Made by a program: the position numbers and the translations under genes | Shown here: piece by piece, positions 24,939-33,733 of the stretch | Numbering within the stretch: position 1 is the first letter of the stretch | Layout of the letters: each line of letters opens with the position of its first letter | From: Chitinophaga sp. YR573 | GTDB taxonomy: Bacteria > Bacteroidota > Bacteroidia > Chitinophagales > Chitinophagaceae | Assembly: GCF_900110995.1 (NCBI RefSeq) | Contig: NZ_FOJF01000003.1 | Span: forward strand, 1,443,612-1,507,611 | Direction of reading: 5' to 3' | DNA: 64,000 nucleotides | The notes under the pieces: generated by a model | Told to the model about the DNA's origin: nothing | The model's input: the letters and a program-made list of their open reading frames with translations, nothing else | Databases searched by the model: none

Positions 24939-27900
24939 TTATTGCACAAGAAGCGATTGCCGCAGCTTATTGCTGCCGTTAGTCCAGATTACTTCATAAA
25001 CTCCCAGAGCCAGCCCTTTTACACTCACTTCTGTTCTCTCTGTATTGGTGGGTACCTCAATCACTTTCATTGTCCTTCCCATTCTGTCAATTAAAGTAAT
25101 ATGTGACGCCATCGTGCTCGCCGGGTGTTTTACATAAAATTTATCATGCGCCGGGTTAGGATATACTGTCAGTTGTTCTCCAGGCAGATAGATGAACCCG
25201 TTGCTGGATATGCTCCCTTCAGCGGTGGTCACCGTAAGTGTGCCGGAAGCTCCTGGTCCCACCACAGCAATGATGGTATCTGCTGACACTACTGTAAATG
25301 ATAATGCTGCAACTCCGCCAAATAGCACTTGCGTGGTGCCCGTAAAATTTGTACCCGTAATAGTTACGGCTGTACCCGTAGCTGCCTTAGCAGGAGTAAA
25401 TGCAGCAATTACAGGAGTAGGTGGAAGGTAGATGAAGCCAGCTGCAGAGTCAGTACCGCCTGCGGTAGTAACGCTTACATATCCCGTAGTTCCGGTGTTT
25501 ACTACCGCGCTAATGCTGGTAGTAGACAGCAAAGTATATGATTGTGCTGCTGTACCGCCAAACGTAACCTTGCTCACCCCCTCAAAATTGCGGCCTGTTA
25601 TGGTAACGGTAGCGCCTGTGGCAGCTTTAGCAGGCGTAAAATCAGTGATCTCCGGGGCGGGCGGTATGTAAATAAAACCAGCTGCGGAGTCTGTGCCGCC
25701 TTTGCCGGTAACGCTTACATATCCTGTAGCACCGTTATCTACTATAGCCATAATGCTGGTAGGAGATAACAAAGTATATGATCTAGCTGCTGTGCCTCCG
25801 AACGTTACCTGCCTTATGTCGGCAAAATTATTGCCTGTTATGGTAACGGTGGCGCCAGCAGCAGCTTGGGTGGGCGTAAAAGAACTGACAATTGCCGGCT
25901 CTGCATACTCAAAAAACTCCATGATGCCAATGCCGCCCGGGCCTTCCACCTCTGTTGCACCGGAAGCGCCATTGCCAACAACGGTAGTGATCAATTGGTC
26001 TGATACTACTGTAAATGATTGTGCGGGAACTCCTCCATAGCGCACGGCCGTAGCGTTACTGAAGTTTCTGCCATAGAGGCTAATAAGCGTTCCCCTGGTA
26101 CCTCCTCCGGGAGCGCGGCCTGTTATAACCGGCGCAGGTATAAATGTAAAACCGGCTAGCGTGGCTGTACCTCCGGGCGTAATAACGCTTACTTCGCCGG
26201 ATGCCGCCGTTTTAATGGTAGCGGTGATGCGGGAGTCTGAATGAACCGTGAATGAGTCCACGGGGATGCCACCAAAGGTAACCGCTGTGGCGCCGGTGAA
26301 ATGCGTACCCATGATAGTGACCTCGTTGCCCGCTATAGCGGTATCAGGAGTGAAACCGGTAATAACAGGACGCTGGTAGTAAGTAAACCCGGCCATCCTT
26401 ACGGTGTCTTTCGCCGTCATGATCACCACATCACCTGATGCTCCTGTGCCTACTATAGCCGCTATAGATGACATGACATATCCCTCAATGGAAGCAACCG
26501 GTACGCCGCCTATTGTAATGCCCGTGATATTCCGGAAGCCATCGCCCGTAATGGTAATAGTGGTGCCGGCCCCGCCATCTACAGGCGAAAAAGAAGTAAT
26601 GCTTAATGGCGGAATAAATGTAAAGCGATCCTTGCTGCCAGTTCCTTTTGCAGAAGTAGCTGTTATACTGCCTGATGTCCCGTTGCCCACTACAGCAGTA
26701 ATGCTGGTGTCTGCGTTAATAGTGAAGGAGGCAGCAGCTGTGCCGCCAAATTGTATTCCGGTAACACCGGCCAGGTTTGCACCGTTTATAACAATAGTAT
26801 CTCCCTGGGCGGCTTCGGCAGGTGAGAAATACCGGATATAAGGTACATCCGCCTGGTTATGCATCACGGCAATCAAATTACGATCTATATGGTCGGAAAG
26901 AATATCTGTTTTACCATCTGCGTCCATATCTGCCAGAGTGATCTTATACAGGGACGAGTTGCTACCAAAGGCAACCGGTGAAGCTGTGGTAATGGTACCG
27001 CCGCTGCTGGTATTTTCATATACCGATATCGTGGCATCGTTACTTGTTACAATATCCGGCTTGCCATCCAGGTTTATATCGGCTACATTCATATCCGGCA
27101 AAAAGGCTAATGGTAATGAACGTTCTGCAACATAGGAAAATGAAACCGTGCCGGGCTGACCAGTGTTTTTATAAATACCCAGCGTAGTGGCCGACGATGC
27201 CACCAGGTCAAGTCTGTTATCGTTGTCCAGATCGGCTATTACCACTTTTGAATTGCCGGGTACATCCCTGAGATCAACCTGCGTGCGGAATGAAATATTG
27301 CCGGCAGTGCTGGTGTTTTTAAATACCGCAATATTGCTTTCACAGCCCGCCACAACATCAGCCAATCCATCATTATCAATATCTCCTATTGCGATACGGC
27401 TGGCAGCAGATCCGGTAGCAATGCTTATCGGACTGGCAAAGGAAATGGTACCCGGTATGCTGGTATTTCTTAGTATGGATATACTACCAGGAAGGTAGTA
27501 TTCGGCCACTACTATATCCGGTCTGCCATCTCCGTCAATATCACCTATTGCTGCATCCTGGAGGTCGCCGAACGGGCTGAAGGTCAATGTGGTATTAAAT
27601 GAACAGCTGGCAGGGGTACCAGTGTTGCGATAAACAAATAACGTGCTGTTATTTGAAGGGCGAACAATATCGGTCAGCCCATCGCCGTCCAGATCACCCA
27701 AAGCCAGTCTGGTATTAACGGTTACCGCTACACTACTATACTCGCCGGTGCTGCCGATAGTAATGGCAGGGCTTACACTTGCATTATATAGAATATTAAG
27801 ACGGTCCGAACTGCTGGTAAGCAAATCGGGTTTGCCATCACCATTCATATCTTTAGCCAACAGATTGGTTGGACTGGTGGGGTTACCAACATTGCTGTAT

Positions 27901-30377
27901 CCGGAAAAGGTATTTTCTGTAACAGGGTAACCTACGGTAGTATCAGCTATGATAAATGGTTTACGGGAGAATGCGGTCAGGTGGTTGCCGGTATGCAGCA
28001 CGCTGATAGGCTCAAACGTTGCTCCGGACGGTACTTTAACCGTTAATTGTGTAGCAGATGCGGTTAATACCGTTGCCCGGGTGGCACCAAAATAAACGAT
28101 GTTGCCGGCCGGGGTAGTATTAAAATTATTACCTGTTAAAGTAACGGTAATACCGGCTTTCCCTTTTTCAGGGCTAAAAGCGGTAATAACCGGCGAAGGA
28201 GCATAATTAAACGTAAACCCGTCAATCGTATCTGTACCCGCGGGTGTGGTTATTGTTACCGCACCGCTGGAGCCACCGCCCACATATGCAGTAACTGTTG
28301 TAGGAGATACCACCGTAAAAGAAGCAGCCGGAGTTTCTCCAATGTTTACTGCAGTGGCGCCGGTTAGATCAGTACCGGTAATGGTGATCATCGTTCCCGT
28401 GCCCCCACTGCCAGGCGAAAAAGCCGTGATGGTGGGAGGTGGTACAAATGTAAAACCGTGAGCGGTATCACTGCCATATGATGTCGTAACAACAACATCG
28501 CCGGAAGCGCCATCGCCTACTATGGCCTGGATGAGGGTGTCTTCGAATCTATAGAGTGTGGCAGGGACGCCGCCAAAGCTCACCGCACTGGGTGAGTTGT
28601 ATCCCAGGTTCCTGCCGCGTATTGTTACCTTAGTACCTGCTATACCAGTGGTAGGGCTAAAACTCTCAATAATGGGAGGAGGCTGCCAGGTGAAACCGTT
28701 GATAAGAGTGGATTTTCCATTCGCAGCAGTTACTACCACATCGCCGGTTGCCCCCGCACCTATTACGGCAGTGATCACATTGGCCGAATTAACGGTAAAA
28801 GAAGCTGCGGGCACCCCGCCGAAACTTACACCCGTTATCCCGCTAAACCTGTAACCGTAAATAGTAATGGTGGCGCCACTGGTGCCCGCGCCGGGACTAA
28901 GTCCGCTGATATTTGGCTCGCCTACATGGTTCCTGAATATTTGTAAATAATCATTGATAAATGAGGGCACTACCAAATCGATCTTCCCGTCCCCATCCAG
29001 ATCCCCCATGGCCACATTATACGGGTTTGTGCTGGAGATATTGTAAGAAGTGGGGAATGCGATGGTATTAGTGCTGCTGCCATTAAATTGTACGTAGGCG
29101 GAAGCATTCACCGGCGTAATAATATCCGCCTTCCCATCTCCGTCAAGATCACCTACCGCGCTTTTAAAGGCATGATAGCCATCTTTAAAACCCGGAGGGT
29201 TGGCCACCATACTAATGCTTCCGGAAGTGCTGGTGTTTCTGAACAGTGATACCAATTCGGTATTATCACTATTATTTGACACAACCAAGTCTATTTTGCC
29301 ATCGTTATCAAAATCACCTGCCGTAACAGCTTTTGGTCCGGCGGCGGTAGTAAATGCAACACCATTCGCAAAGCTGATATTGCCGGTCGTGGTGCTGTTC
29401 CTGAAAACAGACAGTGAATTGGATAATTCATTGACTACCGCAATATCTACCTTGTTATCGCCGTCGATATCATTAACTATCAGGCTGCCAGGCATTAAAC
29501 CGGTGGTAATATCCGCTTTTGCCTCAAAGGAAATATTGCCGGTAGTTCCTTTGTTTTTAAATATGGAGATTGAATTGGACAAATAATTTGCTACTGCCAG
29601 ATCGGGTTTACCATCAGCATTAAAATCGCCCACTGCTACACTATAAGGATTATCACCGGTACTAAAACTGACTTTACCTGCAAATGAAATGGTGCCGGGC
29701 GTGCTGGTGTTCCTTAATATACTTACGGTTTTATCCGTAATGCTGGTTGCTATGAGATCCTGCAGGCCATCGCCGTCAATATCTGCCGCAGCCAGGCTGT
29801 AAGTAAGGGAGCCACTGGCATAATCTGTTTTAGGTGCAAATGAAATGGAATACAATGTGCTCGTGTTCCTTAGTACAGAAACAGTGGCTGTTGTTCCGGC
29901 AATGCTATAGTTGTTGGGAGTAGCCAGATCTGGCTTACCATCCCCGTCAAAGTCTGCTATGACCACCCCATTGGGATGCAGGCCAGTGGTAAAATTGCCC
30001 GCTGGCTCTACATAGCTGTAATCCTGATCGGAAGAAGCGCCGGTAAAAGTGGTGGTAAATAAAGCCGGTGACCAGGCGGTAAGGTGTCCTGTGGTTACGC
30101 TGACAGGCTGATAACTGGCCCCGGCAGGTACTTTAACAGAGAGCAACGTAGGGGAAGAAGCTGTTACTGTGGCTTTTACTGCTCCAAAGTATACAATGTT
30201 ACCGGAAGCCGCGGGGTCAAAATTGGTACCTGAAATCGTCACCGTTTCTCCCACTCTGGCCGATAAGGGAGAAAAAGAATGGATAACTGGTTGAGCTGAA
30301 ATGTGTAAGGAAAAAAGTATAGGCAATAAGAAATAGATATACCTTTTTACACTTAGAGTATAGGTAAAAACAGACAT
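24939..30377 (-). CDS. Giant secreted IPT/TIG and FG-GAP repeat protein with T9SS type A signal
   Basis: 1812 aa. Signal peptide (KRYIYFLLPILFSLHISAQ), then an IPT/TIG domain (PVIHSFSPLSARVGETVTIS). A block of about seven FG-GAP/VCBS repeats follows (each with ADFDGDGKPDLA, GDIDGDGRPDIV or a variant). Then come three IPT domains, a second copy of the starting IPT (IVYFGATRATVLTAS), a second FG-GAP block (about seven repeats) and seven more IPT domains. A type A sorting domain ends it (YPNPAHDKFYV to LRQSLLVQ). FG-GAP repeats form Ca-binding beta-propellers and IPT domains are Ig-like. The protein is exported by the T9SS and is probably a surface adhesin or glycan-binding protein. The IPT-propeller-IPT plan is duplicated internally. 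Monocistronic. Confidence 0.93.
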   Translation of the reverse strand: MSVFTYTLSVKRYIYFLLPILFSLHISAQPVIHSFSPLSARVGETVTISGTNFDPAASGNIVYFGAVKATVTASSPTLLSVKVPAGASYQPVSVTTGHLTAWSPALFTTTFTGASSDQDYSYVEPAGNFTTGLHPNGVVIADFDGDGKPDLATPNNYSIAGTTATVSVLRNTSTLYSISFAPKTDYASGSLTYSLAAADIDGDGLQDLIATSITDKTVSILRNTSTPGTISFAGKVSFSTGDNPYSVAVGDFNADGKPDLAVANYLSNSISIFKNKGTTGNISFEAKADITTGLMPGSLIVNDIDGDNKVDIAVVNELSNSLSVFRNSTTTGNISFANGVAFTTAAGPKAVTAGDFDNDGKIDLVVSNNSDNTELVSLFRNTSTSGSISMVANPPGFKDGYHAFKSAVGDLDGDGKADIITPVNASAYVQFNGSSTNTIAFPTSYNISSTNPYNVAMGDLDGDGKIDLVVPSFINDYLQIFRNHVGEPNISGLSPGAGTSGATITIYGYRFSGITGVSFGGVPAASFTVNSANVITAVIGAGATGDVVVTAANGKSTLINGFTWQPPPIIESFSPTTGIAGTKVTIRGRNLGYNSPSAVSFGGVPATLYRFEDTLIQAIVGDGASGDVVVTTSYGSDTAHGFTFVPPPTITAFSPGSGGTGTMITITGTDLTGATAVNIGETPAASFTVVSPTTVTAYVGGGSSGAVTITTPAGTDTIDGFTFNYAPSPVITAFSPEKGKAGITVTLTGNNFNTTPAGNIVYFGATRATVLTASATQLTVKVPSGATFEPISVLHTGNHLTAFSRKPFIIADTTVGYPVTENTFSGYSNVGNPTSPTNLLAKDMNGDGKPDLLTSSSDRLNILYNASVSPAITIGSTGEYSSVAVTVNTRLALGDLDGDGLTDIVRPSNNSTLFVYRNTGTPASCSFNTTLTFSPFGDLQDAAIGDIDGDGRPDIVVAEYYLPGSISILRNTSIPGTISFASPISIATGSAASRIAIGDIDNDGLADVVAGCESNIAVFKNTSTAGNISFRTQVDLRDVPGNSKVVIADLDNDNRLDLVASSATTLGIYKNTGQPGTVSFSYVAERSLPLAFLPDMNVADINLDGKPDIVTSNDATISVYENTSSGGTITTASPVAFGSNSSLYKITLADMDADGKTDILSDHIDRNLIAVMHNQADVPYIRYFSPAEAAQGDTIVINGANLAGVTGIQFGGTAAASFTINADTSITAVVGNGTSGSITATSAKGTGSKDRFTFIPPLSITSFSPVDGGAGTTITITGDGFRNITGITIGGVPVASIEGYVMSSIAAIVGTGASGDVVIMTAKDTVRMAGFTYYQRPVITGFTPDTAIAGNEVTIMGTHFTGATAVTFGGIPVDSFTVHSDSRITATIKTAASGEVSVITPGGTATLAGFTFIPAPVITGRAPGGGTRGTLISLYGRNFSNATAVRYGGVPAQSFTVVSDQLITTVVGNGASGATEVEGPGGIGIMEFFEYAEPAIVSSFTPTQAAAGATVTITGNNFADIRQVTFGGTAARSYTLLSPTSIMAIVDNGATGYVSVTGKGGTDSAAGFIYIPPAPEITDFTPAKAATGATVTITGRNFEGVSKVTFGGTAAQSYTLLSTTSISAVVNTGTTGYVSVTTAGGTDSAAGFIYLPPTPVIAAFTPAKAATGTAVTITGTNFTGTTQVLFGGVAALSFTVVSADTIIAVVGPGASGTLTVTTAEGSISSNGFIYLPGEQLTVYPNPAHDKFYVKHPASTMASHITLIDRMGRTMKVIEVPTNTERTEVSVKGLALGVYEVIWTNGSNKLRQSLLVQ

Positions 30378-30537
30378 AGGTTATTGGGTGAACTTTTGCC
30401 ATCACCCGGCAGATCAAAAATAGGAATTAAATTCTTTTTTTGATATAAAATGTGTATATGTTTTACTATGTGGTTTTGGGGAAGAAAGACTATCCACCCC
30501 GCTTAGCCGTTCACGTTAATCATCTCAATAAAGTATT

Positions 30538-30586
30538 GAATTGGGAGTAAGCAAAGGCGGCTGCGGGTTAATGATCCTCATGCCGG
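30538..30586. repeat. Left arm of long inverted repeat flanking the K+ channel gene
   Basis: GAATTGGGAGTAA, then GCAAAGGCGGCTGCGGGTTA and ATGATCCTCATGCC. It matches the reverse complement of 31412-31468 with two or three differences and one 9-10 bp gap. It lies in the 325-bp spacer between two genes, which has no ORF. Confidence 0.85.
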
Positions 30587-30702
30587 TAATTAACTATACA
30601 CGATTACTAAGGGGATTAAAATAATCGTTTTGTCGGTACATTTTTAGCGTTGATCTTGTTTTAACAAAACAAAACCTGCATATCTGCTGAAATTCAGCCA
30701 AA

Positions 30703-31428
30703 ATGAATTCGATGCAAATAATTATGACTATGCAGGAAACGAAACTATTTCAGAAGATATTATGTTATGCCCGCAAGAAGTGTTACGAATTGCTGCTCAT
30801 CAGTTTTATGGTCTTCATATTTGGTAATACTTTTTCGGAACATCTGCATGTGGGGGCAATATTCAATATTTATCAGAATATGATCGCGGGATTTGTTGTT
30901 TTTTATTACAATAAGCGTTTGCGTATATTTATCCTCGTTGTGATAACCTGTACCGTTTTCCTCGATATGTGTCAACGCGAACTGGGTATCACCGATATCA
31001 AGAGCTGGCTGGGCATCCTGTACCTGTTATTCTTTTTCATAGTGGCAACAGATGTTTTTAAAGAGGTGTTGTATGCAAAGCGTGTATCAAGAAGCCTGCT
31101 ATCGGCCGCTTTGTGTGGGTTTGTGCTACTTTGTCTTATAGGCACTTTTGTTTTTTATCAGATCCAGATCAAAGAACCTAATGCGTTTTCCAATACAGGC
31201 ACAGGCTATGCAGTGATGAATAACCTTAACTACTTCAGTTTTACGACGCTGCTTACGATAGGGTATGGAGATATTTTACCTTTATCATTATTGGCGAAAA
31301 GAGCTGTGATGCTGATTGGTCTTGCGGGCCATTTCTACACGGTATTTGTTACCAGTATCATTATCGGTAAATATCTTTCAGCGAACAATAAGAAGTTGAG
31401 CCATTCTTATCAGCATGAGGATCATTAA
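30703..31428 (+). CDS. Two-pore-type potassium channel family protein (Ion_trans_2)
   Basis: 241 aa, integral membrane protein. About six hydrophobic segments: ELLLISFMVFIFG, MIAGFVVFY, IFILVVITCTVFL, LGILYLLFFFIVATDVF, LLSAALCGFVLLCLIGTFVF and AVMLIGLAGHFYTVFVTSII. The pore loop before the last segment carries the potassium selectivity filter TIGYGD (NYFSFTTLLTIGYGDILP). It is probably a voltage-independent K+ channel; no RCK domain is attached. Several Met codons lie near the start, and any of 30703, 30712, 30724 or 30733 is possible. Its last codons (S-Y-Q-H-E-D-H) are built from the right arm of the inverted repeat. The adjacent gene pair is unrelated. Confidence 0.86.
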   Translation: MNSMQIIMTMQETKLFQKILCYARKKCYELLLISFMVFIFGNTFSEHLHVGAIFNIYQNMIAGFVVFYYNKRLRIFILVVITCTVFLDMCQRELGITDIKSWLGILYLLFFFIVATDVFKEVLYAKRVSRSLLSAALCGFVLLCLIGTFVFYQIQIKEPNAFSNTGTGYAVMNNLNYFSFTTLLTIGYGDILPLSLLAKRAVMLIGLAGHFYTVFVTSIIIGKYLSANNKKLSHSYQHEDH

Positions 31429-31468
31429 CCCGCAACTGCCTTTGCGGTCATATCATTACTCCCAATTC
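31412..31468. repeat. Right arm of long inverted repeat, overlapping the channel gene's 3' end
   Basis: Inverted copy of 30538-30586 with an extra block of about 10 bp. It also contains the small hairpin CCGCAA/TTGCGG (31430-31447). It includes the channel stop codon. Confidence 0.85.
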
Positions 31469-31549
31469 TTTTGCAGGCAGCGACATACCCGTTCATCTGC
31501 AATCTTTCGGGAAAGGAAAATCGGTGGTTGAGTAACATATCGTTAATTA

Positions 31550-32254
31550 TCATCTGCCTGTTAAATAGGATATATTTCCCTTATATCCATCACTGACAGG
31601 AAGTTCAATACGATTCCCAGTTAGCATAATGGAATCTTTTTTAATCACCTCAATTGCTGCAATATTAACAATGTATGAACGATGAATACGGATAAATTTT
31701 GCAGCAGGCAATAATTCTTCCATCGATTTCATTGTCACTTTTGTAAGCATGGTACGATTTTGTTGCAGCTGTATTTTGATATAGTCTTTTGCCCCTTCTA
31801 TATATAACACTTCCGACAATACGATTTTTACAATATTATATTCTACATTAACAAAAATAAAATCCGCTTCTCTATGAATATTAATGGGATTGTGATAGCT
31901 TGAAAATAGCAAAGCTTTATTGGTCGCCTGCAGAAAGCGTTCACTGGTAACAGGTTTAACCAGGTAATCAATCGCATCTGCATTAAAAGCATCTAAGGCG
32001 AAATTCTCGTAAGCAGTAATAAAAATAATCAGTGGTTTTGGCAACAATGATCTGACGAATTGTAAACCACTTAATCCCGGCATCTGGATATCTATAAAAA
32101 GTAAATCTATTTTTTCCCTCCTCAATACAACTGCAGCTTCCAGTGCATTTTTACAAGTTGCTATCAGCTCCAGATACGGTATCTGACTGATGTTATCTGC
32201 CAGCAGATCCAATGCAAACTTTTCATCGTCGACTGCGATACAGCGTAGTTTCAT
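31550..32254 (-). CDS. LytTR-family response regulator
   Basis: 234 aa from ATG 32254 (MKLRCIAVDDEKFALDLLAD); the in-frame extension to 32281 is unlikely. The receiver domain has the acidic pair DDE, phospho-Asp in LLFIDIQMPGLSG, and Lys in DYLVKPV. The C-terminal LytTR DNA-binding domain (about 135-234) has VLYIEGAKDYIKIQL, MKSMEELLP and FIRIHRSYIVN. The cognate kinase gene lies immediately upstream on the same strand (32-bp gap). Such pairs control transport or stress genes in Bacteroidota; the target here is unknown. Confidence 0.93.
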   Translation of the reverse strand: MKLRCIAVDDEKFALDLLADNISQIPYLELIATCKNALEAAVVLRREKIDLLFIDIQMPGLSGLQFVRSLLPKPLIIFITAYENFALDAFNADAIDYLVKPVTSERFLQATNKALLFSSYHNPINIHREADFIFVNVEYNIVKIVLSEVLYIEGAKDYIKIQLQQNRTMLTKVTMKSMEELLPAAKFIRIHRSYIVNIAAIEVIKKDSIMLTGNRIELPVSDGYKGNISYLTGR

Positions 32255-32286
32255 TTGATTACATTTTTGTAAAAGGGACAAACAAC

Positions 32287-33432
32287 TTATTCCAGCACCA
32301 CACGCAGAGAAATGGTGAAAATACCTGCTTCTCTTTTTATCAAAAGCTCATGGGCCTCCGGATAAAGGAGCTGCAATCTCTTTTGTACATTGACAAGCCC
32401 TATCCCGGAAGCATTGTCCTTTTGAGCCTCTTCTGTCTCTGTATATTTATTGCTTACCTTAAAATAAAGAATGCTGTTCTTTCCCACCAATTCAATATTG
32501 ATAAAACTGCCATTATCTACAAAACTCCCCGCATGTTTATATGCGTTTTCGATAAAAGGAATTAATAACATGGGAGCAATCCGAATATCTTCCTGTTCAT
32601 TTAGAAAATATGAGTTGATCATTAAATCCTGATTTCTCAATTGTTGCAGACCGATATAATCTTCCAGATATTTTATTTCTTTATCCAGTAATACTTTTTC
32701 TTCATTCGTGTCATAAAGCATGTAACGCAACAAGGATGACATCTTTATCAGCGAAGGTTCCAGTAGCGTAGAGCTCTTACGTGCAAGATAGGTTATGTTA
32801 TTTAATACGTTAAACAAAAAGTGGGGGCTAATCTGGGATTTCAGAAACTGTAACTCTGCACTTAGTGCATTCATTTCCCCTTCTTTCAGTAATCTTTCTT
32901 TTTTATCATCATCCCTGATATACCTGTATGCAATACTACCTGCAAGGACCATTATGAATGGAAACAGCGTAACTGAATAAGGTAAAGATGGAAATGGCCC
33001 TGCTGGAAATTCGGGAGCGCCTGGCATTATTCCTGAAGGCGGAACTGGCATATTCATTGGTGGACTATGGCCACGACAACCCTGAGGCATCATGTCCGCA
33101 GCAACGGGTGCCTGCATAAAACGGAAATAAGTATTCATCCCTATGACAAAACCAACCAGCAAAAAGGCAGATACAACAACAAATAAGATGATTTTTTTTC
33201 GCTTAAATAACCGTGGAATTAACACACTGCTATACAGATAAAATATACCTGCCAACGAAACAATGGTAATTATAAAATGAAGATACAAACGCCAGTCTTG
33301 TCTTAGTGGCCTGATCTCCCGACTATTGTTTCCACTATAAAAAAGAAAAAATGAAATAGAAAGTATACTTGCCCATGCAGCAACATGTAAAACTGTTTTT
33401 TTTAATACCGGATTTGTTCTCAGTCTGCTCAT
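32287..33432 (-). CDS. LytS-type sensor histidine kinase (His_kinase superfamily)
   Basis: 381 aa from ATG 33432 (MSRLRTNPVLKKTVLHVAAW); the ORF runs to 33576 but the added residues are not membrane-like or conserved in type. Four transmembrane segments: LHVAAWASILSISFFLFY, LHFIITIVSLAGIFYLY, IILFVVVSAFLLVGFVI and FPFIMVLAGSIAYRY. The third and fourth are separated by a Met/Pro-rich periplasmic loop (PPMNMPVPPSGIMPG). The His_kinase core contains LKSQISPHFLFNVLNNI (phospho-His) and the ATPase N box IENAYKHA and SGIGLVNVQKRL. The Met/Pro-rich loop could bind a metal such as copper, but that is speculative. It pairs with the LytTR regulator. Confidence 0.9.
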   Translation of the reverse strand: MSRLRTNPVLKKTVLHVAAWASILSISFFLFYSGNNSREIRPLRQDWRLYLHFIITIVSLAGIFYLYSSVLIPRLFKRKKIILFVVVSAFLLVGFVIGMNTYFRFMQAPVAADMMPQGCRGHSPPMNMPVPPSGIMPGAPEFPAGPFPSLPYSVTLFPFIMVLAGSIAYRYIRDDDKKERLLKEGEMNALSAELQFLKSQISPHFLFNVLNNITYLARKSSTLLEPSLIKMSSLLRYMLYDTNEEKVLLDKEIKYLEDYIGLQQLRNQDLMINSYFLNEQEDIRIAPMLLIPFIENAYKHAGSFVDNGSFINIELVGKNSILYFKVSNKYTETEEAQKDNASGIGLVNVQKRLQLLYPEAHELLIKREAGIFTISLRVVLE

Positions 33433-33733
33433 TACTGCAATAATATCATCTAAGTTAAGACACTGACCGGTAAAAAGATAAATAACCTGATTTTGTAGAT
33501 GAACGCATATAAATGTGGGGGACACTACCAGCAATTGCTTCTGACAAGTTGATTGAAATGATTCATTAATCGACAAATGTTCCCGATTGATCTACGTTTA
33601 TATAAAACAATAATAAACAACAATAAGTTTGAATTCAGAAAATCAACTGTTTTTAAAATGGATTATCAGGATAGAGTAATAAATACCCTTCGCTAATCCG
33701 AAAATTTCAAATCAGATAATAACTAATTCCTGG
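33433..33733. other. Divergent intergenic region
   Basis: 301 bp between the kinase gene and the adhesin-like gene. It should hold both promoters, but no obvious consensus element stands out and there is no credible ORF. Confidence 0.4.

Noticed and set aside
25192..26841. Several plus-strand ORFs of 70-145 aa in the IPT region
   Set aside because: Low-complexity, Val/Pro/Thr-rich antisense products of repeated IPT modules, repeating with the same period as the repeats.
30538..31468. Insertion sequence carrying the channel gene as cargo
   Set aside because: Inverted repeats are present but there is no transposase and no visible target-site duplication; kept only as a repeat finding.
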